A stretch of 64,000 nt of DNA from Porpolomopsis calyptriformis. Taxonomy: Eukaryota; Basidiomycota; Agaricomycetes; Agaricales; Hygrophoraceae. Every line of letters begins with the position of its first letter. Positions within the stretch are counted from its first letter, which is position 1. A program made the translations under genes and the position numbers. This document shows, piece by piece, positions 10,692 through 21,877 of the stretch. The notes below the pieces were generated by a model. That model made no database searches. It saw nothing but the letters and a program-made list of their open reading frames with translations, and was not told the DNA's origin. The stretch spans positions 1 through 64,000 of the forward strand of contig OX621174.1 in assembly GCA_951640195.1 (NCBI GenBank), read 5' to 3'.

Positions 10692-11842
10692 TCAAGACCA
10701 TAACCTCCATGATGGTCTGTAGTTAAGCTTTCTGTCTCCATAGAGAACCTGAACCTGAGTGTGGTTGCTTTCGAGCATTTCACCTGACGCAATCATCTCC
10801 TCCATCCTTTTCAATGCCAACCGTGCAAACTCTTCACAGTCCATGTCTATCCAAGCGTCGAATATACCAGCCCACGTAGCTGTGTTTGTAAAGGTATTAT
10901 TGAGATATATAACTTGAGGCGATGCTTGTAAACTGGATTTGGGGGAATTTTTTGCTAAGATTCTAGCGGACTGCTTGATAAAGTCAGTAGTACCCTTCAC
11001 TTTCAAGCTAGTGCCAACCACAAGGAGAAGATCTAGTTGGCGACTGGGGGTGGTAGTTAACCCAAGATCATTTTGCTGCACGTTTGCTATTTCTTCTCCT
11101 CGAGGATGTGGTTCTCCGTAAAGAATGATATTGGGTCGGAGTCGAGGCACAGTCGTTCTGCGTTTGCCCTGCTCTACCCTCTTTTCCATATTGATTTGAC
11201 ATTCAGTGCATTCTGGTAGTTGGCCCTCTTTCAAAGAGGGGTAGTATGGTTCGAGGATAAAAATGGAGGAGCAGCCAGGGCATCGTAGTTCCTCTAGGGA
11301 TCCATGCAATGGAATGCATCGGGCTGGTCCATCACTGGGGTGAATTTCTGAGGACATATGTAACCCAGCCTTGAGCTCCAAACCATCGATATTTTGAGTG
11401 TAAACACGGAGTAACACTCCTTGGAGGTCTAGAGCACGAAGGAAATGGTGGAAGGCAGTGGGTTGTGCGATCGCCGCTTTCTCAGCAAGGGTGGCAATGA
11501 GCTGACAATGCAGTGATTGTTGCTTTTGGGTCTAGAACATTAACTTGGTCAACTAATCCTCACTTGAACATATATTTCTCACTACGAGGGATGAGCTAGT
11601 AAGCAGATCAGTCAGGTTGACTCCGGTAAATCCAGATAGTGCGTTGCCAGTATATAAGCCGTCTGGTCCTCTAAAACATGGAATACCTGCAGCCACGGAT
11701 ATTCCTGCTCCTAGAGAGTAGGTAAGTATTTGAATGAAACATGATGATGGGTCGATTTACCACAGAGCACGACGATTCTCTTTGCTTTCAGTATTCCATC
11801 CATTAGATCTGTTGCACTTTGTTTTATAGTGGAGGGGAACAT
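10692..11842 (-). CDS. Sir2-family NAD-dependent protein deacetylase
   Basis: Three exons (11842-11761, 11710-11583, 11531-10692) join in frame to 349 aa. The sirtuin signature is complete: IVVLCGGAGISVAAGIPCFR with GPDG (NAD-binding loop), YTQNIDGLE, the catalytic His in PLHGSLEEL, a zinc-ribbon with two Cys pairs (RCPGCSS and PECTECQ), PNIILYGEPHP, and VVGTSLKVKGT near the end. Sirtuins remove acyl groups from lysines, classically on histones at silent chromatin. The start ATG lies about 73 bp after the stop of the BAH-PHD gene upstream on the same strand, so the two may share control. It appears intact. Confidence 0.88.
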
Positions 11843-11914
11843 AATAGCTGAGTTTTTAGCAGTAACACGGTGAAGGATAGTAGGTATTAGATAAGCTAGA
11901 AGAATGGTAAGGTA

Positions 11915-13280
11915 TCAAATAAGCAAATCTGAGCTACACCGAGGGCAAGTATAGTATGTTTGGTCTGTAACGACTAATGGCTCATAAGAGTCTGTGTTAT
12001 CTATGCCGAATTCTGCCTCAAGCCAGTTTTCCCAGTCAGTGTCTATCATATTTAACCGAGACTCCTCAATGAGGTGAGCAGCTATCCATCCAGAGGCTTG
12101 GACGACACTGCGTTCCTGTGAAGAAAGCAACTTTCTAGCCTTGTTCACGATCCTAATATTTCCGGCTGTAAAATAAGTGAGACCTCCCCTAGCTGTGGGT
12201 TGGAAAGCAACTTGAAGTATAATTTTTGGGGTGTCGGCAAACTTCTCTATAGCATAGAGATTGTTAAGATACTGCTGCTGGGTAATGTTGGCAGGGGTTC
12301 CTAGGCAAGTAAGATGGGACCATCTTTTGCAGGACCAGCAGTAGCGTTGTTCCTCTGTATCGGGGGACCAAAGTGAATAACAGTGAGTTGCGCCACATAT
12401 TTCTGGCTCGCCCTACCACCCAATAGATTACTACAGGGTATATGTTTAGTTCAATGAATGCACCTTCAATGCCTGCCTATGCCCATCCCAGAAGTATCTA
12501 ATAGAAATTTTAGTATAATAGATGGGTTGGTATTATCGTCAAGCTTACCGCATGTAATACGCGGTTACTGGAGGTTGATCTTCAATCTGATTTTTAATAA
12601 TAACAATGTCGATTGTATCTACAGTTTAATTTTCAGTTCAGTTCAGTTCATTCTTTTATATCTGCTTCTCGATATAATAACCCTCACCTTCCAAGGCTTG
12701 CGCATCAATGATATCTGTAGAATCAGAGCCACACAGCTCTTGCTTTCCAAATGTGTTTATATACCTGTCAAGAGTAAGAAGAACATAGAGTGACAGGAGA
12801 AGGAGTAGGTTTTGAGATGCAACCTTTTAGTATCAGCCTTAACATCACTTCTCTCCAACAACTGCTTGGCTGTATACATCCATGAAACCTTAGCAAGATA
12901 CTTGTTCTAAAGCACATTGTCAACATTGGGTAGGGTAGCTTGAGCAGGTGTATCACCTTAGTAGTTTTTCTTATTTGTAGGATCAAACCTTTCCAGTAGT
13001 CGTCCATTATAATATTATTTTCTTCCTTTGCATGGAGGCCAAGGTGACGGATGAGGCAGCTGTGTTTGAGGGAAATAATCAAATGACTACTATTCAAGCA
13101 TTATCGATAAACACTTACAAGTCATTCTTAACGAATTTGCAAGGAGAGCCTATAAAGTTTTGATTCGGAACAAATAGAACAAGGCATAGGTGATATCTCA
13201 CCATCATTTGGATTAGGAACCTCGAGGTATTCTACGACTTTTGCAGATTTCCATTGTTTTTCCTCGGTTGTAGGTGCCAT
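11915..13280 (-). CDS. BAH domain plus PHD-like finger protein
   Basis: The start is ATG 13280 (MAPTTEEKQWKSAKVVEYLE). Several short exons follow; the exact joins between about 13190 and 12430 are not all resolved. BAH-like pieces are WMYTAKQLLERSD, STDIIDAQALEG and DQPPVTAYYMR, in the order seen in fungal BAH-PHD proteins. Then comes a PHD-like zinc finger (ICGATHC, YCWSCKRWSHLTCLG) and a conserved tail (QPTARGGLTYFTAGNIRIV), ending in a Cys pair YYTCPRC just before the stop at 11915. BAH and PHD modules read histone marks or nucleosomes. It sits head to head with the large plus-strand gene at 13410 and just upstream of the Sir2 gene. Confidence 0.6.
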
Positions 13281-13409
13281 AATAATAAATCTACGGACCA
13301 ATGTTGATTATTCGTATTATATTCCCACAGCTATATATATGTCACGTGAATGTAGATACACTTTGTCTCGACTATTGTACAAACATAGCTCTCGATCTTA
13401 ACCTCCAAT
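13281..13409. promoter_or_regulatory. Bidirectional promoter region, 129 bp
   Basis: Only 129 bp separate the divergent start codons at 13280 (minus) and 13410 (plus). The interval holds TATATATA at about 13334-13341 and a CACGTG at 13345-13350, a typical bHLH-type site. Co-regulation of the two genes is an inference. Confidence 0.5.
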
Positions 13410-16400
13410 ATGGCAAACCAGGCAAATGAAGGTGCAGATTATGACAGTGATATAGATAGGATCATAGCTATGTCCTCACTAGCCAAGGTAAGCCTATCCC
13501 TAGTAGTTATGTATCTAATTCGATTCACACAATTAAATCATTACGAGGCTAATAAAACCATAATAAACCAGGAAGGGGATTCGACTTCTAGTGGTTCAGA
13601 TGATAGTGATATACGTAATATCCTGAATATGCCTTGTGCAGAGAAGATGCCAATGCCAATACCGATGCTAGGAGAAAAACATATGCCTTCCAAAAAACAT
13701 ATATTAATCAACAAAAAGCCAGTATACTCAGTAAGTGTATATCTGTTTTCAAGGTTAAAGTGCTCACATTATTACAGACAACGTTAATTAGCCTAAATCA
13801 TCTTAACATCCAGAATTCGGATCAGCAATATATATCGATACCTCCATTGGCTCCCTTAGGTCCCCAGCCAGGTCCTTCAAGGGTCCAAAACGCAATAAGT
13901 AGAAAGGATAATGACGCTGTATGTCTCAATTAACCTATGACAATAATAACTTACATTTATTTATTTTCCAGGTGGCGAAAGCATGGTATGTATTTTAAGA
14001 GAAATCATAAGATACTTGCGTATTAATACTGGTTAGGTTTAGTGATTATAGCTCTCCTTCAGAGCCTTCGGTGGATATTAGAAGGAACAACTCGCGATTT
14101 GAAACCAGACACCGGTGAATAAATCTATCATTCGAAATGTTAGGTTAAATACTAAACTTTTAGAAGCTCAACAAGCCGATCATCGTCGCCAGCTAGCAAT
14201 AACGGATCAGATTTCATTGGATCCAGTGAAAGTGACAGCGCTCATTCTCATTTACTAGCAAAAAATGCCATTCGATTGAATCTACCACGATCTGAGCAAG
14301 AGCTTTTTATAGGTATGTTCTTATATTATTGGTGGTGATTAGACTCATTAAGGATATTAGACACGAAGCTAGCAGATCCAAGGATATGGGCTTCAGCTTG
14401 TCAATCATTGGGATCTGCTAAGCCTGGAAACCACCTGGATCACGCGGTCATAGAAATTTACCTTTTGAAATCATGGTATATGTCCATTCAACCCCAGATG
14501 CCATCTCAGAGATATTCCTACTATCTAGACTCGGAAACGGTGAGCAGGGTAATAAGAGAAGAAGAAGACATCCTGTCTACCGAAATCCATAAAACTCTCC
14601 TTCTTCCACCTCACGTTGCTATCCCGAAAAAGCCTGTGTTATTTTTCCCTCCACTATCATGGCAATCTTCTGCAACCCAAAGGCTAGCTTTATTTGATTA
14701 CCAGCAGGAGAAGGTTCTTGTTTTTAGCCATGGAGCTCCACTCGAAACCAATATGTACTCAGATTGGACGGAGTGGAATGGCAACTACTATTGGAGGGCT
14801 ATTGCTAATGTGTTTGGGTGGATCCTGGGTAGTGAGTTGGATGAGCGAGGTCCCCAAGTAATCGAACCGAATTGGAATACGGTGAAAATCTCGTTTCTAT
14901 ACAGAAGAAGCATATTCATATACATATTTCAACAGAGTGAGGCCGACACTGGTTCCTGGATGGCATCGCTTTGCCAAGAAATCTTTGATAATGGTTGGAT
15001 GTATTCCACAGACATTAACCAACACCCACTTGCACCCAAATTGCAATGTGTTCATGCGATGCGAGAGAGAATATTTCTCACTGCGCTTCAAACTGTACAA
15101 AAATCATATGACTTCTGGAACAAGACTCAGACCCTGCTTCGGTATTCCATGGAACCCAATTCTGAGGTTGTGAATGATATGAAGGCTGGGCTTTTAAAAT
15201 TCAAGCGTTTCGAGGTAATAGCACTTGCGCTTGCAACTGCTCGTATGAAGTGTGAGTATTATCTCATTCCGATTACCTGTGATAATCAATCTAAAGAGGC
15301 TACCTATATTAATCAACTAGGCCATCTTCTGGATAGTCACGACAAGGATGGCAATGCCAGCAATGACGACAACAATCACAATGATGATGACAATGACAAT
15401 GACAATGATGACAACGATGATGATTCCATTGTAATCAACCTACCACCTCAGCCTTCCAGAAGGTCTCTACCTGAAATCCAACTTCCAGAGGTTGAGCTAA
15501 ATGGGAATGGGGGTGAAGAAGCATTAGCAACAAGCGTTGATGAGCGGCCTTTTGATGACTACGAATCAGCTATGTTGGTTTGCTCCGAGGATCAAGCTGA
15601 TATCATTCCAAACACGTGGACCTTTGACACCAATGGAATGCTTGTATTGGGCAAGCACTGGAGTATCTGGAGGGATAGAGGCTATAGGTTGCAGGCCGAT
15701 TTTTTCTCTATGTTCAATAACCAGGAACCGGTTCTCCTCAATGACCACCTTCTTCCACACTGGGATTCAAGTGATCAAGCAAGTGGATGTTTACCATCAT
15801 CTCCAGTTGCATACCCATCCTCGTTATCTTCTCATTCTTCTGAGGTGCTGAATTCCCTACCAGCTATGGACAACCCAGATGTGACTGTGATGGGTGCTCA
15901 GGATATGTTGGATGAGGCGGGAGGGGTGGAAGGGACATCAGAGAGCCAGGGTGTGTTTGTAAAAGGTAAAGCACGCAACAACAAATTCATCTACTTCGAC
16001 TTGGAGAAGGATAGAGTAAACCTGGACGATGAAGAAGTGTCAGTGTCGGTGGATATCGACAGCGTCATATGGGTCACGCATAAACCACAGTTCATTGGTC
16101 CAATCAATATTCACCTTCTTCCACTGTTAGACGACAAACCTCCATTCTCTATCAACAATCATGTCTATGTCCAGGTTCTACAACCACCTACCACTCGAAA
16201 TCCTAGGCAGAGGTCTAAAAGGTATCCACTTAGTGCCTTGCCACATACCCATTTCGGGCAGATGGGTCAAGGATCAGGCCAATTTAACACCTACGTCTTC
16301 TTCCCTCGTATGATTAGGAAAGACCCAGGAACGCATAGAATGACTACTCTGATGCCAAGGGAGGTACAGGAGTTGTGGTTCTCACAAGTGATCATGCCTG

Positions 16401-18777
16401 CTCTGCCAGTGGTTTTAGCCAACTACACCGGAATTATGGAGTATCTTCCTACAAGCGTCAGTAATCTCCAATGGAAAATAGGGACAAGACGTACGACCAA
16501 GACCATTCCCCTCACACCTGAAGCATTTTCTTCCATGCGAACCACTCTCTGCGACATCATAAATAACCAGCCCGATCTCCTAGGCCGATTCGGGTCCTTT
16601 TTCTTTGTTGTAGATGCTCGAGGTATCAAACTGCTCTCTAAGCAGCACCACCCAACCGAGAATATATATCAGGCACTCTGTTCGATGATTCCTAACATGG
16701 ACTGGGATTATATGAAGGACCGATCGCATGGAGAACTCTTGCTTGATCTTGGGATTTCATACCATCCTCCTTCTAGGGAGGATCAGGAGCCATTGGTAGG
16801 GCTGTGGAGGTTAGATAGGATCGACGACTCGTACGACCTTATGGGGATGAAAAAAGGAATGACCCATTATACTGCCATGTTTGGAGCTTATGGAGGGAGA
16901 CAGGCTGAAACCAAGTTGAAGAAAAGTCGGCTTGTACACCTTTGCTTCCGATCCAGCTACAACCTTTGCTTTGAGGTGGTGCGACTTCCTGGCCAAACGA
17001 ACTACCTATGTGATGACTGTGATGCAGTCAAGACAAATGACCGATTCATGACTAGCTGTGATCACTGGAAAAAGCTGTTTCAATCTTCTCAAATCCAGTC
17101 ATTCGGCGTTAGAGAAGAAGTTAGAGGGAGTGGGTTAGCCATTATAAAGCTTCTTGATGTAGCATCTGAAAAGGTAAGCAGCGAAATAACTGCAAACTAG
17201 AAATGTCTAATGATTGCCAGGCACAAGACTATATGTCATCTGACCCTATCATTTGGATCAAGTCGAGCCTCTTTTTCAAGTTGTTGGCAAGAAGGCTAGC
17301 AGAGTTTCAAAACGTCCAACTACACCTTTCACGAAATCGACCAAGCAACTATGGAATGATGGCTACGCTTATCATCCACCTGATTAAGCACACCATGGTC
17401 ACGCCAAGGATAAAGCACACATTCTTGAATGATGTGTTGCGAGACCTTCGTTTCAGTTCGATAATGTGGAGGTTCGGAATGTTCTTTCTTCACGACCTCA
17501 AGTTGAAGAAAGGAGTGCTATCTCTAAGAGAACTACCGGAGGAGGATCCAGCTGAGGTTATCCAAGCGTATGGACAGTCCTTGAAGAAGCCACAGGCAAC
17601 TCAAGCCAACCAGCCATATCACCTTATTCAAATGTATCAGCAAGATGCGTGCCCTTGGGGTCCCGATCCATCTTGGTCAAGAATTCAGAAACTGTTGGAA
17701 ACCGAGCCAGAGATTTTCCTTAGGGAATGGAGGTTGGATGATGACTGGGAAGCTCCTGAACTGCTTTACACGAAGCTGTTGTTTGTTGAGTTCACGCATC
17801 AGCTGTGGCTAAGTCTGGCAGAGCAGTTTGCATCAGCAGGTGTTTTACCCAAGCCAACCACAGTTCAGGAAGCAATGGAGACTTGGACGGTACCTGCGAT
17901 TCAGCATATCATAGGCATTGACCGTTGCCGATTCCTTCCTTCGAGCTGTGGCCTTAAAGGAAAGCTTCCTTTGAGTCACTCCCGTGATCTATCATTTTCA
18001 GCACGTCGGGCAACCTTCTTCCCTGAACAAACTATCCAGATCCCAGAGAATTCAGTCTGGAAACCATACACCAAGCCTGGAGGATATATCTCCACTTACC
18101 ACCAATATCTTGTGGATTGGGATATGGATGAAGGTGATCAGCTCTGCCGTGAATTGGACAACATATTTGGCCAGTTACAATGCCTTCCTGTAGGTGGCCT
18201 ATCGAATAAAAAGGGGAAACAAGTCATATGGGGGATGAAATCAGGCAAGATCAACTTTATTTCGAATTCAAAGTTCTATCGGATTGAAGAAATTGGGAAA
18301 GAGGTGGCTGCGCGTCCACGAACTCAGGTCCTAAAAAGGCCTCATGCTTCAAAGAATATACTTCAGAGACGACTAGATGAAACCTTGGGGAGATCGATAA
18401 AACCACCTATTCGGAGCCGAAAGTCTGCCAAAATCTACCAAAAACGAAAGCCTCCTGTGAGACGGAAAGCAGACAACAATCCTTCAGGTTCAGAGAGCGG
18501 GAAAGAGCAACAGGTTAGGGTTACTCGCTCAAAGGCCAAGGCTGCCCAGAAAGACGAGGGAAGAAAGGGGGTGAGTGGTGTGCGGATAACTCGGTCAAGA
18601 ATGAACGCTGCTAGGAAAGATGCGGAGAGAGAAGATTCAGGTTCAGGAAGACATATAGTAGGTAGATCTCAGTCAAGAGTCAAGGCTGCTAGGGAACGGG
18701 CAGATTTAGAGTCTGATTCCGATTCCGATTCATTAGAGTACACAGATGAGCCAGGATCAGAGCAATCTAGTAGCTAA
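13410..18777 (+). CDS. Large unrecognised protein with acidic N-terminus and repeated basic tail
   Basis: Early exons begin at ATG 13410 (MANQANEGADYDSD, exon to 13487), continue from 13572 and from about 13781, and pass through small exons to a long open stretch, 14408-17172. A clean intron (17173-17219) joins it in frame to the final exon, which stops at 18777. The total is about 1,500 aa or more. The N-terminus is acidic and Ser-rich; an Asp/Asn tract lies at about 15337-15430. Notable conserved-looking segments are TKTIPLTPEAFSSM and LPHTHFGQMGQGSGQFNTYV. The tail repeats a basic motif three times (VTRSKAKAAQK, ITRSRMNAARK, GRSQSRVKAAR) and ends acidic. I recognise no enzyme domain. The tail suggests nucleic-acid or chromatin binding. 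Confidence 0.7.
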
Positions 18778-18839
18778 TGTATCGATTTGAAGATTATATA
18801 TTCACAGGTCTATTCTACCTATATGTGTTACACTGCTCA

Positions 18840-20830
18840 TTGTGGTACCCCAATCAGTCTGCCCATGGGGATGTGGTTATTCTGGGATGTTATCACACTA
18901 ATGCTATTGATTGAACATAACATGCTGATGGTTAGAGAGCTCGGTGAGAAGTTGAAGGTATAACCTCTGATACCTCTTGCATGCTAATTACGGTACCCCA
19001 ATTATTCCGCACATGAGGATTGGACTACTCCTGATGTTTGTAGCACCAATGCTATTGATTGAACATAAAATCCTGATGCTTAGAGGGCTCTCTGATAAGT
19101 TGAAGGTATACCCTCCCATACCTGTTGTATACTTATTGCGGCACCCTAGTTAATCCACACGTGATGATTGAACTATTCCTAACCTTTGTAATACTCATGC
19201 TATTGATTGAACATAAAATCCTGATACTCGGAGAGCTCTGTGATAAGTTGAAGGTATATCATCTGATACTTCTTACATACTATACCCCAATCATTCCACA
19301 CATGAGGATTAGACTACTCCTGACCTTTGTAACACTAATGCTGTTGATTTAACATAAAATCCCGATGATTAGAGAGCTCTCTGATAAGTTAAAGGTATAC
19401 CACCCCATGATATCTTATATACTTATTGCGGCACCCTAGTCAATCCATACACGAGGATTAGACTATTCCCAATGTTTATAACACTGATGCTATTGATTGA
19501 ACATGAAATCCTGATGCTCAGAGAGCTCTGTGATAACTTGAAGGTATACCCCCCCCTACCTCCTGTATACTTCTTGCGGCACCCCAGTCTATCTACACAT
19601 GATGATTGGACTATTCCCAATGTTTGTAACACAGGTGCTATTGATTGAACATGAAATCCTGATGCTCAGAGAGCTCTGTGATAAGTTAGAGATATACCCC
19701 CCTATACCCCTTATATAGCTTATTGCAGTGCCTCATTCTGTCCATATATTGTCATTCCGAGCATCTGTAACACTGGTGCTATTGATTGAACATGAAATTG
19801 TGATATTTAAAGAGGTCTGTGATAAGTTGGAGATATACTCCCCCATACCCCTTATATAGCTTATTGCAGTACCTCATTCTGACCATATATTGTTATTCCG
19901 AGCATCTATGACACTGGTGCTATTGATTGAACATGAAATTGTGATGTTTAAAGAGGTCTGTGATAAGTTGGAGATATACTCCCTCATACCCTTTATATAC
20001 CTTATTGGAGTGCCTTATTCTACCCATATATTGTTATTCCGAGCATCTATGACACTAGTGCTATTGATTGAACATGAAATTATGATGTTTAAAGATGTCT
20101 GTAATAAGTTGGAGATATACCCCCCCATACCCCTTATATAACTGATTGCGGTACCCCAAATGGTCTATAACTTAGGATTTTTGTATTCCCCACCTCTATG
20201 ACACTGGGGCTATTGATTGAATATAAAACCCAGGTTTTTAAAGACCTCTGTAATAAGTTGGAGATATACCCCCCCATACCCCTTATATGGCTTATTGCAG
20301 TACCTTATTCTGCCTATACATCAGGATTTTGTTATTCCGAGCCTCTATGACACTACTGCTATCGATTGAACATGAAATCCTGATTTTTAAAGACCTCTGT
20401 GATAAGTTGGAGATATACCCCCCCATACCCCTTATATAGCTTATTGCGGTACCCCAAATGGTCTATAAATCAGGATTTTTGTATTCCCAGTATCTGTGAC
20501 ACTAGTGCTATCGATTGAACATAAAATCCTGATTTTTAAAGAGCTCTGTGATAAGTTGGAGATATACCCCCCCATACCCCTTATATCACTGATTGCGGTA
20601 CCCCAAATGGTCCATAAATCGGGATTTTTGTATTCCCCACCTCTATGACACTGGGGCTATCGATTGAATATGAAACCCCGATTTTTAGAGCAGTCTATAG
20701 CTACTTATACTTATGCCTCCTCCTAAAACCTTACTATCTTCCACCACGACATACCAAATGCTCTAAAAATCGGAATTTTCTGTGGGCCCACCATTAGTTT
20801 ACTGTGCCTATCGAATGGACATGAAATTGT
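18840..20830. repeat. Tandem array, ~14 units of 141-151 bp
   Basis: The anchor ATTGATTGAAC (later ATCGATTGAAC) occurs at 18906, 19054, 19202, 19343, 19492, 19640, 19781, 19922, 20063, 20212, 20361, 20510, 20659 and 20810. Spacings are 141 or 148-151 (mean about 146.5). Each unit has a C-rich tract followed by CCTTATATAGC, then arms such as AAATCAGGATTTTT and AAAATCCTGATTTTT about 55 nt apart. No convincing ORF spans it. The last unit or two lie inside the direct repeat that recurs at 31899. Confidence 0.85.
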
Positions 20831-21030
20831 GATTTATAGAGTGCAATACAATAGCTGGGCTGCATAATGGTATAAATGGAGTATTTTACATATATCTCAA
20901 GAATGGGACCGCCGATTTTTTTAATTTATGGCTTAAACTGATTGTATTGGGATGCCCTAACGATCCCCCAAAGAATTTTGAATTAATTTTGTGCCAGCAT
21001 TTTGGTCATTTTGTTGATAATGGGTCCCTG
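20560..21030 (+). repeat. Direct repeat copy A (~450-470 bp), left flank of the TLH2 module
   Basis: Positions 20581-21030 match 31921-32370 with no gaps and only four differences, all transitions. Homology starts in the poly-C tract near 20560 and ends at GGGTCCCTG (21030). The repeat holds the end of the 147-bp array, a TATAAA at 20871-20876 and an open frame (CPNDPPKNFELILCQHFGHF). The next base after the repeat is the A of an ATG. Confidence 0.92.
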
Positions 21031-21734
21031 ATGTTTGAATGGCCAGATGAAACTGAGGATGAACCAATCTGTTCAGCAGTAAAAGAGTTGCTTGGTGAGT
21101 ACTTTGTTCTCTCTTTACACCCTTTTATTGATATCATAATCCATTCTAGCAAGCAATGTCATTAAGCCTGGTTCCCTCACCATGAAGAGGCATGAGGCTA
21201 GGACAGTTATCCATGTAAGTTGTTATTCTACTTCCACACTTGTTTATCTTCTAATCTATCAATTAGGGGATGTATTCATATAGGAAACTCTTTTACCACT
21301 GGAGTTGTACAACCCCCTCCCAACGTGCTAGGTTTGGAGAGGTCTCCAGGGTGGATGGAGTTGATACAGTCAAAGTGGTGAACCTTGCCCACCATGACAA
21401 CCTTCCCCCTGAGGTCTGGCAAAGGGTGACTAATGCCATCACCTCTGCTGCCCTTCACATTCAAAACAACCCCTCCAATCCCACTACTACCACTAGGGCT
21501 GAAGGGAGTCTGACTAAACGACGCCGTCAACAGATAGCCAGCAAGTATGCCAAAAGGGAAATCAAATGGGAGGCCAAGCAGAAGGCCAAGAAGCAGGCCC
21601 TTGTTGAAAGCTTGAAGGGGAAGGGAAAAGGGAAGGCACAAGAGGAAGAGGGAGAGGAAGAGGAAGAGGAAGAGGAAAAGGAGGATGATGAGCTGATGGA
21701 TGTGGATAGTGATGATAGTGACTACAAGGGGTAG
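21031..21734 (+). CDS. Small acidic/basic hypothetical protein (198 aa), 3 exons
   Basis: Exons 21031-21094, 21150-21214 and 21267-21734 join with good splice signals to exactly 199 codons. The ATG is the first triplet after direct repeat A, with a TATAAA 155 bp upstream inside the repeat. The frame is also open upstream without an ATG, so a longer product is possible. The N-terminal third (MFEWPDETEDEPICSAVKEL) is unrecognised. The C-terminal half is Lys-rich (KRRRQQIASKYAKREIKW) and ends in a long Glu tract and DVDSDDSDYKG. This composition suggests a nuclear or nucleic-acid-associated protein. It converges on TLH2, with 143 bp between stops. Confidence 0.6.
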
Positions 21735-21877
21735 TTAGCTGTCATTTTAATTTTAATTTTAATTTTTAGTATATATTCTATGTATCTGTTGGCTACTTTG
21801 CTTGTATCATATACACTCTTATTTGGTTTGGATTACTTGGATTGATTGATATAAAAAATAAAACAAATGCAAAGTGC

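Noticed and set aside
18840..20830. Short membrane-like open frames (LLLTFVTLMLLI type) in the 147-bp array
   Set aside because: They repeat with the DNA unit and break by length changes of 7-8 bp; no start or domain is supported.
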